Assembly (NCBI RefSeq): GCF_029168945.1
Contig: NC_083601.1
Location: forward strand, 38,181,660 to 38,245,659
DNA length: 64,000 bases
From: Cannabis sativa
Lineage: Eukaryota > Streptophyta > Magnoliopsida > Rosales > Cannabaceae
Direction: 5' to 3'
The first letter of the stretch is position 1. Each line of letters starts with the position of its first letter. Below the pieces are notes generated by a model. That model was not told where the DNA came from. It worked only from the letters and a program-made list of their open reading frames with translations, and did no database searches. The translations under genes were made by a program, and so were the position numbers. This document shows, one piece after another, positions 52,871 through 64,000 of this stretch.

Positions 52871-53535
52871 ACACTCACCAATCTCTTCTTTCTTTGTTAG
52901 TTCTTTCATAATAGCTAGGAAAAATATTTAGCTAAGTTACTGTGTTGGTTTAAACTTATTTAATTATATATTTTTAAATAATGATTGTGACATACTTATA
53001 TTAGTTAATAATTACAAACACTACATACTCTCAATGATTTTAACCTCACAATTATGTAATCCTTATGAATATTTAAATTACACACGTGCTGATGATATAA
53101 CATAATACAAATAATATACTATGTTAATTTATCCAGTAAATTATATTTGATCAAGTAAAACGTGGTAAGGAGTATACTAGACATCACGTTGTAGCAAAAC
53201 CAAAGAGATCGTAGACGTAGAGCACGCAGAGGTAGATAGATAGATATTAGATAGATAGACTTCAAACATTTGTTGGAACGTCTTGTCGTTTTCGCACATG
53301 GGTTTCGTTAAAGCAGAGGAGCCACATGACTTGGGCTGATTTCCTAAATAATAATATGTTTCAACGAAAATAGTGTTAAACCACGTGTATGTCACGTGCG
53401 CAGATCAATTTCCCAATTAACCATTGCTCTTCTTCTCAGCTAGCCTCTGCACATTGACTTCACCATACTCATTACTCTTCATCATCATCATCTCTGTCCT
53501 TCTCTCTCTAAAAGACTAAGAAAATACCTAAAGCG
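52871..53535 (+). promoter_or_regulatory. Promoter and leader region of the L18a-like gene
   Basis: Contains a short GATA/TAGA microsatellite (53231-53260), CACGTG-type boxes at 53382-53398 and a pyrimidine-rich leader (ctcttcatcatcatc, tctctctcta) ending at the ATG at 53536. CACGTG boxes are known to bind bZIP/bHLH factors; a role here is inferred. Confidence 0.4.
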
Positions 53536-56130
53536 ATGACTGAAGAAGGCAAGAAGAATCACCCACCTGGAATCTCCGCCGACCAGTACGGTACCTTCCA
53601 AGGCGTAGCCAATTATCCTCCTCCTCGTCCTCCACCCCCTGCCATCGGCTTCCCTCAGCCCGTACCACCGCCGGGAGCCGTTGATCGCTCCGGTCATCCA
53701 TCTCCTCACATCTATGATCATGGATATCAAACAGTTACCGGTAATTACTTACAATCCCTTTTCTTTAAATATGTGGTTTTTCTTGGGTTGAATACATGTC
53801 TTTTTAAATTAATAATAATTATAATTAGATGAAATGAAATTTTGGGGAGAAATTTTGATTTTTTTTTTTGAATTGGGAACTAGTTCGTTTCTATTGGTAT
53901 TGGATGTTGTTAATTGCTTGCTAAGTACTCTGTTTTGGATAATTTGTGGGTTTCGTTTATTTGCTACGTATAGTTATCCACCTAATTTTGAGTTGTATCT
54001 AATTTGAGCTATATTATTTCAATGTTGGACTTGAAATTTTTTATTGTGTTGTTCGGTACCCAGTTGAGGGTCTTAATCATAGAGAACAGAAATGAGAAAA
54101 AACTTCAGACCAGAAAGAACTGCTAAGATTTTGGTGATCATGGACGGAGCAGATCTTGAAAGCGAAAGATTTTAATTAATAAGAGAATCCGGGGCAGATC
54201 TTGAAAACCAAAGATATTAATTAATGCGAGAATTTTTCTAATTTTCCTCTGTGGATAAATTTCTTTTCCCGACCATATTCAAAAGACTTTTTTTTTCTTT
54301 CTAAAGTTATCACTGATACACCACACATGTGTGTTGTTAGAGAGTCTACAGAGTCGACATTTGATAATGTGTGGTAATTAAGATCCATAGCAATTTGATT
54401 TATTGCCAGTTAGTTTTGAGATGAAACTCCATAAATTTTATTTTACCACGCGTCTGAAGTTGTAATATAGTTCTGATGTTTTTCCTTGGAAGCTCATATA
54501 TTCTTTGAAATGTTATAGAAAGATAGTGATAATTGATATGTCATGGTGGACTTGTAAAAAATGTGAAAATAAAATCTTGGTTCTGAACCACACATAATGT
54601 CAATTCATATTCATTGTTCATTTCTTCTTTCTGGTATTTTCCTATTCTTTCCCTAAACTCAAGCATCACACGGCAGCTCTTGTAAAGTAGTTACGAATAT
54701 GTGGGAAATAGCCGACTTATGTCATAATCAGGATAAACATTTGGTGATGGCAGTACTTTAACATTATTTTCTATGTTGATCTACACTTCATTTTTAAACA
54801 GGAAACTTTTAGTAAATGCTTGGATGACTTCAGTATATGTTTTGAATTATAGATGAACCTTCTGTATTCTGCTGGATTAACCTCCTTTGTGTGAGTTCAT
54901 AGATCTTCATTGTTGTTGCAGGTTATGCAGTTGCCGAAGGGAGACCTGTAAGAGAGCGCCGTCTTCCTTGTTGTGGTATTGGCCACGGCTGGTTCCTGTA
55001 AGCTGTCTTTCATATATCAATTGCCCTCCTTTCTTTAGTTTCTTTTTTGGTACTGGTTTTACTTTTATGGGTTACCATCTTGTTTCTTTGGCAGCTGCCA
55101 AGTTTTTTTCTTCTAATTGGGCAATACATAATCCATACATCTATAAGAACTAAATATTAGTAACAAACCTCTAAGTAGCAATCCTGAGAGTGAAAGCAAA
55201 GTACTTAAGACAACTAAGCATAGAAATGGAATTTATTATTTTAAATGCATTCTTCTAGAAAGATAAATGCGGCTGATTTTGCAAATTAGTTTGGTTTGCA
55301 AGGTCTATAAAATTCTGTACTTAGGACTTGGTATCAGATCAACAGAAGTGACAGAATGTTTTAGAGGGAGGAGAGAGCCACAAGTCATTGTGCGGTCTGT
55401 GAAATAATTATAGAAAGTAAAATGACCTTGGGGAACATATATGAAATAAAAAGTCATTCCTCTTTGGCAATTGACAGTAGTAGATGGGAGAACACCCCCC
55501 AGCCCCTTTTTCTTTTTCTTTATTTGCTATTATTTCTGTGATCTTTATCTCTCCATTCTTGTGCTGTTTTTGTTTCGCCTTCAGTTTTGTTCTAAATTTT
55601 TGTGTTTTAAAAGATGCTGGTACTTTTGAAGGTTTATAATTGGTTTCTTCATTGCTGGACTCCCTTGGTATCTTGGAGCCGTGCTTTATTTCTGTTCCAG
55701 GAGGATGGACTACCGAGAGAAACCAGGATACATCGCCTGCATAGTTGCTGTGAGTAACTTCTTTCTTTGCTCACCTTTTTTACTTGTATGTTTTTGTGGT
55801 GGGTGTTTAGTGTTTAATAAGCAAGCGTGAGTTGCATATATACTAAGTATATATTTATGCTTTTGCTATGTAAACTTCCTTTCTTATTATATGTAAAAGC
55901 TTCTTGATCTGTGCTAGTGGCATTGAACTTCTTTTCCTTTCGTTTAAAGTTAGATGTAACTTTACTTACCGTGTGCACTTTTAGACACTTATCAAATCCA
56001 ATGTTTTAGTATGTTTCTTTGAATTGATTTTGCTATTAAGATTTAGTTACCATGGACTGCTTTTGTGCAGGCTATTCTTGCCACACTGGCTATTGTGTTC
56101 GGGGTAACCAAGGGAGCTGATGATTGGTAA
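53536..56130 (+). CDS. 60S ribosomal protein L18a-like small membrane protein, 4 exons, 152 aa
   Basis: Plant family annotated as 'ribosomal protein L18ae-like' although it is a small membrane protein, not the ribosomal subunit itself. Exons 53536-53740, 54922-54997, 55632-55749, 56071-56130, all GT-AG. Residues 1-68 are Pro-rich and disordered: QYGTFQGVANYPPPRPPPPA is the family signature. Then comes YAVAEGRPVRERRLPCCGIG with a Cys pair, then two membrane segments (WFLFIIGFFIAGLPWYLGAV at about 93-112 and YIACIVAAILATLAIVFGVT at about 126-146), and the tail KGADDW. Biochemical role unknown; related proteins have been linked to ER/endomembrane and stress phenotypes, but nothing here shows that. 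Gene position next to ETHE1/NTMC2T6 agrees with At1g53560 and At3g14595. The unusually long first intron (1.18 kb) is normal for regulation by the leader intron, but that is inference. Confidence 0.9.
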
Positions 56131-58283
56131 ATTTGTGTCTGTCGTGAAGATTTGTATAGTTTGTGAAAGGGGTCGTATACATATTTGCAGATTCGTATTA
56201 CTGTGACTATTTTGTATTTTATTCATTGTGTGAATTTACGAGATTGATTATGATATCTCGAGAATAGTCGAGATTGATTTTAGATGCTCCCAACTTGAAT
56301 TATTTATTTAATATACTTGATGTTAATCTTGTTCATCAATAATGTATGTACATGTATGCATCTGGCCTTTAATAATCTTGTTGGGGTTTTCATCTACTGA
56401 CTAATTTTCAAAAGCATCGACAGGTGCCCCCTCCCAACATTACATTTTTATTAGTATAGTCTATTCCAAATTAAAACTTCTTGTCTCGAATTGTAGGAGC
56501 TATAATTTCACAGGGCTGGCTTTGAGTTAATTTGAACTTTAGAAAAAATAATTTTTTTGAATCTTTTTATAACAATAAATAATATTTTTTAAAAATTATT
56601 AAAAAATATGTATATTTATTGAAAGTTTTTTTTTTATTTGAGCTTCTAAGAATGCTAAAAATTTACACATTATCTAAAAATATAATATTTTATTTTATTT
56701 ATTTTTCACATTATTTTTGGCACTGTTATAGTCTTACTTTTAAAAATATTCTAATGTATAACACTCTTTAAAAATGTTATAATAATGATATCACACATTA
56801 TTATTTAATATATATTTTAATTTTTAGCTACAATAATTTTTTAGCTTCAATCTTTTATTAAAAAATGATGAATAATATCAATGTTACAACATAACATCCA
56901 TGCAAAACTTTAGAATGATATTCTCTTTTCTTCAATAGTATATTAGTATAGCATCTCAATGTTTTGTTACATAATATGTTTACATCATCAAACATCCTCT
57001 AAAGTTTTACCATTAGTGATGCTCTAATATGGGTGGGTCCTAAGCGTGAATCCTACATAATTCTATATATATTTTTACTAAAAATTATTGATATTTATAA
57101 TTAATGGTAGAACGTGTTCTATATAAACAAAATTAACATTTGATTTTTATGTTAATTGATAAAATAGAAAATAGCAATAGTTCTCAAGACCAATTCTCTG
57201 TTTTTTCGACAAAAAATCTTCTCATAAATTAAAATTTGATCTTGTATTTTCAAGTGGTCTTTGTTCTAAAAAAACAAAACATTTGATAAAATCACACCAA
57301 ACATTTACTTGGCATATTCTCCTTACATATGAGTGTTTTTCAAATATAAAACAAAGTAAGAGACGAAAGGTCATGAGCCTTGAAGTAGGATGAATTCAAC
57401 ATAAAATCGCATTGAATGCGTAAAATAATTTTATTCAGGGTGTATAATCATTCTTATGAACACGTTTTTTGTTTAATTATTTTTTGATAATAATTTTGTG
57501 CACAATTTTTATTTACTGTTTGGTTGCTCAGAAAAGTTGTGAAAGTTAATGTAATACAATCTATTTGACTTTTTTAATGTAACCGAGAGTTTATATACAG
57601 CAATACTCATTGTATGTAGTGTTATACCTTTATTAAGTAGATTATTTCTTCTTTGTTTATTTTTATGCTTAAGCCTAGAGGACTTCCAACAGATTTTTTA
57701 TTCTATCATTTAAAATACATAATTAAAATTTTACTTTTTTTTTTTTTATTTTACAGTACATTTTTACATTATATCATACGTTAATTTTTTTTTATATATT
57801 TTTTTCTATATCATTAAATTAATATTATTTTTATAATAATAATTTTCTAACATATATACAATATAATATACATAAATAAAATATTACTTATATATTATTA
57901 AAATAAATTTAGAGAATGCACTAAGGGTGTACGCTGGTCAGTTTAGTTGGTTTACTTTACATTTTATTCAACTCAATGTAAAATCGATTTACAAATATCT
58001 AAGTGTAACCCGTCCAATTAAGAAAAAATTAATTTTCAACCCGTCCAATAAATAATATTTTTTTTTTGCATTCAACTATTTATTTTAATTAATTGTGATA
58101 ATGAGACAAATATAAAAATTGAATATAAAGTACAAATCATTTATACATTTTAAAATATAAAAAAAAAAAAATACATTAACAGATATGATTTTCTGTAAAT
58201 AATTATGTTTGGACTATGTTATACAATGATTATTTTTATAATATTGATATACATATGGACTATGTGATCTGGTTGTATACAAT
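56131..58283. other. AT-rich intergenic DNA
   Basis: About 2.1 kb downstream of the L18a-like gene. It starts with that gene's 3' UTR. Low-complexity AT DNA and possible transposon debris (around 57930-58060) follow; no gene seen. Confidence 0.5.
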
Positions 58284-58291
58284 GATTTTAT

Positions 58292-59411
58292 CACTGGCGG
58301 AATCAGACAAAGACCCGAGGAGGGGCCAAATAGGAAGGTCAAGCGAATTGTATTTTTACTTTCTTTTTTTAGAAAATAATAATAAAATTAGGCGATTTAA
58401 AAATTTTATAACCTTGAACTATTACAATGATGGTATCGTACCTTTTGAAATTTTTTCCGCTAAAATATGTCAATGTAGTTGATGTGTTATTGTCAGCGCC
58501 ACATATTTAATTTAAAATTTTAAAATATATTTTCTTATTAACAATAAATTATAGGATAAATACTATTTTAGACTCTCTACTTTGTAAAAGTTATCAATTA
58601 GACCCTCTGTTTTGTTAAATGACAAAATAGACCATATATTTTTCAAAATGGTAAAAATAGGATCCTAAACTCAATTTTTAACAATTTTATTTTTTAGTAT
58701 AACTAACTTTAAGATAATTTCTAACACGAACATATACAGAAAATGTAACTAGATTTGTTATAACATCGTTAGATCAAAATATTATTAAGTTTTATTTTGA
58801 CAAAAAATTAATTCAGGGTCTTATTTGTACATTTTTCAAAAATACAGGGTCTATTTTGTCATTTAATAAAACATAGATTCCAATTAGTAACTTTTACAAA
58901 ATACAGGATTCAAAATGGTATTTACCCTAAATTATATGAATAAAAAGAAATTAATCTTAAATTTTCTTATTAATTATTGATAAGAAAAGAAATTTCGTAA
59001 ATTTTAAATTATTTTTTATTTAAATTATACATGTGGCACTTATGTGACAATGACACACAAGTCCCATTACTATTTTATTAGCCACATTGGATAAAACTTA
59101 TTAGAAGTCTTATATTTGTGACATAGTTCAAAGGGAATAGTAAATAAATTCAAAAGAGGATTTGATAATCGTATTAATTTGAGGGACAAATCCTACACAT
59201 AGCCTTTAAATTAATATAAGAAATAGAATACACTTATACAACCCGTATATAATAATACACATCTATTTATGTACATTGAGGTAAACTAAACTAATTATAT
59301 TTATTTAATAACTAAATTTAATTTTTATAAATTATATATATATTAAAAATAATTCCCCAAAATATTAGGGGGACCATGGCCACCCCATACCATAACATAG
59401 TTTCGCCACTG
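58292..59411. mobile_element. hAT-like TIR element, 1,120 bp, with a nested MITE
   Basis: The ends are CACTGGCGGAATCA and the inverse of CAGTGGCGAAACTA. The 8-bp flanks GATTTTAT (58284-58291) and AATTTTAT (59412-59419) match in seven positions, as expected for a hAT-type 8-bp duplication. Subterminal AGGAGGGGCCA (left) and GGGGTGGCCA (right, inverse) are also paired. It contains MITE family A copy 2 (58554-58927). Without that, it is about 737 bp and non-coding. Confidence 0.7.
58554..58927. mobile_element. MULE-type MITE, family A copy 2, 374 bp
   Basis: The ends are GGATAAATACTATTTTAGAC and the inverse of GGGTAAATACCATTTTGAATC, the same family and almost the same length as 35668-36042. A perfect 9-bp target duplication, TAAATTATA, flanks it (58545-58553 and 58928-58936). 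It is inserted within the hAT-like element at 58292-59411. Confidence 0.85.
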
Positions 59412-59419
59412 AATTTTAT

Positions 59420-60405
59420 GTTATACTCTTGAATTTATCTACTTTGTTTATGTTATATTTGAACAATTTTAAAATATAAAAATAAAAAAATTTCTTAATA
59501 TTAATAATTAATTAATTATGATATATTTGCATTATTTATTATTATTATTATTTTGGTAAAACTCCTGTTTGTTTGAAATTTTTATTTACTTGATCTTTTC
59601 TTTGACAACACCCAATCTTTTATTTATAAATTTTAGACATCAATTAAATTCATCGTTAAATATTAAATGAGATTACTACTAAGTCTACTATGTATATCTA
59701 TATACAATACACTTGACATTAAAATTTTAAAACCAATAAAAATATACTATGTATATGTATGTGTATATACAATGATAATAACAAAAATCTAATTAATATT
59801 TAAGAGCAATATTTAACTAACACATGAAATTAAATATAAAAAGTATTGCCAAAGAATTCAAAAAATTGTGTACAAAAATTAAAACATAAAATTTTTTACT
59901 GTATAAAATTAAAACATAACTAAACTTCACGTTAATTATCTTAATTTTTTTAAAACGCTATATTTTAGCATTTTTTTTATCTTAATATTTTTGCATTATT
60001 GGGTACACAGTGATAATTCCCAATTAGTTTTGTGCGCCAAAAGTAGCCTAAATTTCAACACATCGTTAGCTCAAAAGAAAATTTTGAAAACGAAAAAAGA
60101 AAAAAAGAAAAAGAAAAATAGAAAGAAATAGAAGAGTAAGACGAGAGGGATTTGGCGTCAGATGGAGGGAGCTACAGTTACAGGTTGCCAACATAGTAGA
60201 GTTTAGACGAAGACAAAGACGAAGAACAACGCTCACCACAACTCCATACCTCTCAGCTCCTCCTAACTCTGCCCTAGTAGTCCCTCCTCTGTTTTCTTCT
60301 CCACCGAAACCTACGACGTTTTTACTGACTTGACGTTCTTCGAATTCAAGGTCGAATTTTGTTTGCATAAGATTTGGAGGGTTTTCATTAACAATTTTGA
60401 TTCAG
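59420..60405 (+). promoter_or_regulatory. Upstream region and probable leader of the EMF2-like gene
   Basis: AT-rich to about 60050, then a markedly less AT-rich stretch at 60120-60350 that is probably transcribed leader. A donor-like AAG|GTCGAA at 60348-60349 and the acceptor TTCAG directly before the ATG suggest a short intron just upstream of the start codon. No Met-containing coding exon in frame was found in it. Confidence 0.4.
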
Positions 60406-62835
60406 ATGTGCCGACAAGAGTCGCGGGCGCGTATGTCGGCGGAAGAGGAAGTTGCTGCGGAAGAAAGCCTTTCCATTTACTGTAAGCCTGTCGAATTTTA
60501 CAACATTATTCAACGCCGCGCTATCAGAAATGTAAGCTTGCTTCTTCTCTAACATTTGTGTTTTGCGTATTCTCGTTTTCTTCTTCTGATTTTTGTGTCG
60601 TTTTTCTGTTTGTAGCCGTCGTTTCTTCAAAGATGTTTGAGTTACAAGATGGAGGCGAAGCACAAAAGGAGGTAGTTTTATGTTTATTTGGAAATTCGTG
60701 CTTAATAGACAAACTGTAGAGGGTAGACCCATTTGGTGTTTGAGTTTATTAGGATATTTCATAGTCCAGTATATAGGAAGGTTGTTCCAGTGGTCAGGTA
60801 CATGCTTTGCTCCCCATTCTTCATGAAAGTTCAGTGGGAGAATATGTATGTATGTGTCTCAGGTTTCGACCCTTCTTCTCGCCTCACACAGGCACACACA
60901 CAAACAAAGTATCATATATATGCATCTTTATCTACATTGTTTGCATTCTTATTACTTTCTAGACTTGTTTATTCTGTTAATATTCTCACCCCCACTTCTA
61001 ATTTAGTAGATGTTGTGGATTTTTCTTTCAATGTGAAGTGCAACATATGCTGAAAATCATGGAGAAGTTGGACTTTATTGTTAACATTTTTAGGGACTAA
61101 TTTAATTTTTGCATTTGAATTGTAGAATACAAATGACAGTTACCCTTTCAAGGATTGAGAATGCTGTACATACTCCGAATTTGTTTCCTATGTACGTTTT
61201 CTTGGCAAGATTAGTTCCGGATGTTGCAGCTGCAGAGGTAAAGCATGTGCATTTACATGTAGTGAAAATTAGTCTTATTGTTTTGAATTACAATCGAGTA
61301 AAGTAAATTGATTGGTCAATGCATATAGTTATCCTCATTTTACTTTTCAAATATTTTCTGGTCTGTTGGAAGATCTTTATGGTCGACTGTTCTTGTTGTC
61401 TAATTGTAGTTTTGTTTGGAAAAAAAATAGAACTCAGCTGTATATCGATTCAACCGAGCATGCATGTTGACCAGTTCTACTGGGGTTGAGGGGAGAAATC
61501 AAGCTCAAGCAAATTTTGTACTGCCTGATATTAATAAGCTTGCAGTGGAGGCTAGATCTGGCACAGTTTCTATTTTGCTTGTCAGCTTTGGTAAGCGTGA
61601 ACAATTTAATTTGTTGAAATGGATTTATTTATAGCTGTACAAGGATCTATTCACGGAGTTTGTCTCTTGTTATATTGTTGCAGTGGGAGTTCAAAATTCT
61701 CTTGGTGAATTTAATCTGCCAAAAGGTCCAATTAATGTTTCTTCATTTCCTTGTAAGTTGTGAATACCTTAATTGTTCTTGTACATGCTATCCTTAAGTG
61801 TGTTTTTTTATGAATCCAGATTTAATATTTTGGGGACAAATTTTTTGTTGTTGTTCTTTGTTTTGCGTTATATGGAACACAGAAAATTTGCAAAAAGAAA
61901 AATGATAGAAAAGCCTTATATTGCTGTCTAATTTGCCAAATGTAATGGAAGATATTCATGAATAGTAACGTACTCATATTTTGTTATCAACTAAAGAATG
62001 TAATTTGGTTTCTATAATGTTTTAACATTATCCTAAATAATAACTGTTTCTCTCTCTCTCTCTCTTTTTTTTTTTTTTTTTTTTCAAATTCCAGCTGTGA
62101 ATGTATCAAGTATGAAATATAACTCATTTCTCAAAAACGTTTCCAATTAGGTGATTGTTTTTATCAATTAACTTCTTTTGTGTTTGACAGCCAAACTCGG
62201 GGGAAACTGCCTTTGGGGAAAGATACAATTGGAGTCACTTTATTTCTCATGGGAGAATTCTCCAAATTTTAGTCTGGGGCAGAGGGCTGAAATGATTTCA
62301 ACTATCGATATGCACTCTTGCCTCATGAAGGTATGCTGTCATCTGATGCCTAGACTTAACTTCTTTGTTATCACAAAAGGTGTACAACTTATTAATTTTA
62401 ATGGCCATTCCATCCCTCCAACAAACAAAACAAGAAAAAGAAAACAGGATTTGTTTATGGTAATTTTCTTTTTCTTTCGTGTATAGTATCTCTTATTGGT
62501 ACATTTCTTCTTTTTTCCTACAGCTGAGCTCTTCAAATGAGGAAAAAAGCATCTCCATTGAAGTTCCATATGATTCAGAAACTGTGGTTTGTTCAACTCT
62601 CAGTTTCTTATTTGACTTTATATATTACAACTCGCTCTTCTTGCTTACACTCTTCTTACATTTGACTGTTATTGATTATGTTCTCTTGCCCTTTTTTTTT
62701 TGGCCTCTCAAAGAGTACTTCTCAGCAAGTTCAAGTTACTGTTTCAGCAGAGGAAATGTGTGCTAAAGAAAAATCTCCGTACAATTCTTACATGTCTAAT
62801 GACATCCCTTCTTCGTCTTTGTCTCATATTATTCG
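60406..62835 (+). CDS. EMF2: EMF2-type Polycomb (PRC2, Su(z)12 family) protein, N-terminal part, gene continues past window
   Basis: Su(z)12 subunit of the PRC2 complex that deposits H3K27me3, a repressor of flowering genes in the nucleus. Exons 60406-60531, 60616-60671, 61126-61237, 61431-61590, 61684-61752, 62191-62330, 62524-62586, 62714-62835 (ending mid-codon before a GT donor at 62836); about 282 residues. Conserved text: MCRQESRARM and EEEVAAEESLSIYCKPVEFY, IIQRRAIRNPSFLQRC, KMEAKHKRRIQMTVTLSRIE, FPMYVFLARLV, NKLAVEARSGTVSILLVSF, GGNCLWGKIQLESLYFSWEN and STSQQVQVTVSAEE. These match EMF2 rather than VRN2 or FIS2. The C2H2 finger and VEF box should follow beyond 64000. The usual first coding exon (MPGIPL... 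in EMF2 of other plants) is not visible, so this may be a paralogue with a later start or the exon lies elsewhere. Frames and splice sites are intact. Confidence 0.88.
62053..62084. repeat. (CT)n(T)n tract in an EMF2 intron
   Basis: A short CT microsatellite followed by about 20 T residues, next to the 3' splice region; probably variable in length. Confidence 0.7.
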
Positions 62836-64000
62836 GTAAAGTTTTCTATCTTCTCATTTATATATATTTTATGTGCATTTACAACTTTCAGATACTGATT
62901 TCATTTCTTCGAGAATACATTGGTAGTGCTATTTCGTTTTTAAATTCACTTCTATATTCTTCCCTCTCCATATTCACTAGTACATTGTTATGTAATCACT
63001 AGTAAATTAAACCAAATAACATAAGTAGGAAACTCATCCGATTTTCTTTTTCACATTACTTTGGGACATAGTTATTAATTTTTATTAAGGTGACACAACT
63101 GATATGGATATTAAGAAATGATTGGACGAATAACCAGTTCAAGTGAACTTATAAAACTTAAACCTTTCTTTTTCTTTTTTTCATTAAAAGAAAAGGCAGA
63201 TGGTTAGAGTTAAACCTATTACATTTAAATATAATTCTTAAATGGAAACAAAATATCAAACCTAAGATGTTTAGACGGCCACTGAATTAATAAGATAGTT
63301 TTAATATGATTGGTAGTGCAATACTAACTTACTGAGTCTTCCTTTCTAGATTTCTAAAACAAGAAAAGATCAACAGATCAACAAAAGCATATAATTGTGA
63401 TAAGACAATATTGTATTTATAGAGTTAGGGATAGGATTTAGCAACACAACTTTTGTTGGACTAGGTCTCCTTATCAAATGTTTCAGTTAACTAAAAAAAC
63501 CCACTTTTACTTCAACTAGACTTTAGAAATGCTAAGCTCATTAATTATTGATCACTAACTATATAGTTAAAATGATGAACAACTATTCATCAACTCATAT
63601 TTTAATAAAACATTTAAAACGTTAATGTAAGTCTAAATAAAAGTCTAACAAGTTCTAGATAGGGACTCAAATTTAATATCTTACAAACTAAATAAGAAAA
63701 TGAAGAAGACTAGACTTTGTTCAACCACAACTATGCCCTTACCCAAGAGGGGTAGTTCAGATGGTCAGGCATGTGGTGTGCTCCCACCCACAGGGTTTGA
63801 GGTTCGAATTCCTTCTGGATACTTACATAACAATTGCTCAGTTTCTTGGTCCCCAAATATTGTAGGGGTTAGGCAGTCTCAAAAAAGAAAATCATAAATA
63901 TGCCCTTGTCCAAGGGAATCATGCTCAAGCCTTGTGCTAAGCAATTATGAATTGCACCCTCTTTCTCCCACCCTGATTATAGTAAGAGTTTCCTACAGCT
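62836..64000 (+). other. Intron of the EMF2-like gene, running off the window
   Basis: No exon of the C-terminal half (zinc finger, VEF domain) is recognisable in these 1,165 bp, so the intron is at least that long. It is AT-rich and contains the SINE at 63748-63898. Confidence 0.6.
63748..63898 (+). mobile_element. tRNA-derived SINE, 151 bp
   Basis: Carries an A box, TAGTTCAGATGG (63753-63764), and a B box, GGTTCGAATTCC (63801-63812), spaced as in a tRNA promoter, followed by a T/A-rich body and an A-rich tail (aaaaaagaaaatcataaa). It is flanked by a 16-bp direct repeat, TATGCCCTTACCCAAG and TATGCCCTTGTCCAAG (63732-63747 and 63899-63914), with two mismatches. Transcription by RNA polymerase III is known for SINEs; this copy lies in the sense direction of the EMF2 intron. 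Confidence 0.85.

Noticed and set aside
62095..62109. Possible 15-bp micro-exon in the EMF2-like gene (between CCAG and GTATGA)
   Set aside because: It is in frame and has splice signals, but joining 61752 directly to 62191 gives a better match to EMF2 (FPS followed by a GG-CLWGK block), so it was left out.
63748..63812. tRNA gene suggested by A and B boxes
   Set aside because: No cloverleaf stems close around the boxes, and the direct repeats and A-rich tail identify a SINE.

Overview
The window is nuclear DNA of a dicot plant. Genes carry many GT-AG introns, the intergenic DNA is very AT-rich, and plant-type LINE, SINE, MITE and CACTA elements fill the gaps. Every protein I recognise has its closest remembered relative in Arabidopsis-type eudicots. 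A rosid such as a Rosales member is my guess; the sequence does not prove it.

Layout. 1-2780 is the end of a CACTA-like DNA transposon. 3837-4427 is an unrecognised one-exon acidic protein. 8791-20442 (+) is a 41-exon callose synthase of the CALS8/GSL4 type (1,957 aa). 21091-22308 (+) is a one-exon mitochondrial PPR protein like At3g14580. 23283-28708 (-) is a 12-exon SMP-C2 membrane-tethering protein of the NTMC2T6 type (758 aa). 29347-46904 is a transposon-rich spacer. It holds a full-length LINE with a perfect 17-bp target-site duplication, several MITEs with recognisable target-site duplications, a second CACTA-like element and a C/G-rich minisatellite. 47984-50635 (-) is a 9-exon ETHE1/GLY3 persulfide dioxygenase (298 aa) with one GC-AG intron. 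51060-52870 is degenerate retroelement-like DNA. 53536-56130 (+) is a 4-exon small membrane protein of the 'ribosomal protein L18a-like' family (152 aa). 58292-59411 is a hAT-like element carrying a nested MULE-type MITE. 60406-64000 (+) is the N-terminal half of an EMF2-type Polycomb gene that runs off the right edge; its last visible intron contains a tRNA-derived SINE.

The genes are housekeeping or developmental genes with no common pathway: cell-wall callose, organelle RNA processing, membrane contact sites, mitochondrial sulfide/cysteine catabolism, chromatin. Their order is the interesting part. From memory, CALS8, the PPR gene, NTMC2T6 and the L18a-like gene are neighbours on Arabidopsis chromosome 3 (At3g14570-At3g14595). 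NTMC2T6, ETHE1 and L18a-like are neighbours on chromosome 1 (At1g53560-At1g53590). The window seems to keep the unsplit ancestral order, stretched by transposons. I found no CRISPR array, operon or convincing novel system. The most unusual material is the nested transposon cluster at 35.6-40.3 kb and the two nested-insertion cases near 46 and 58 kb.
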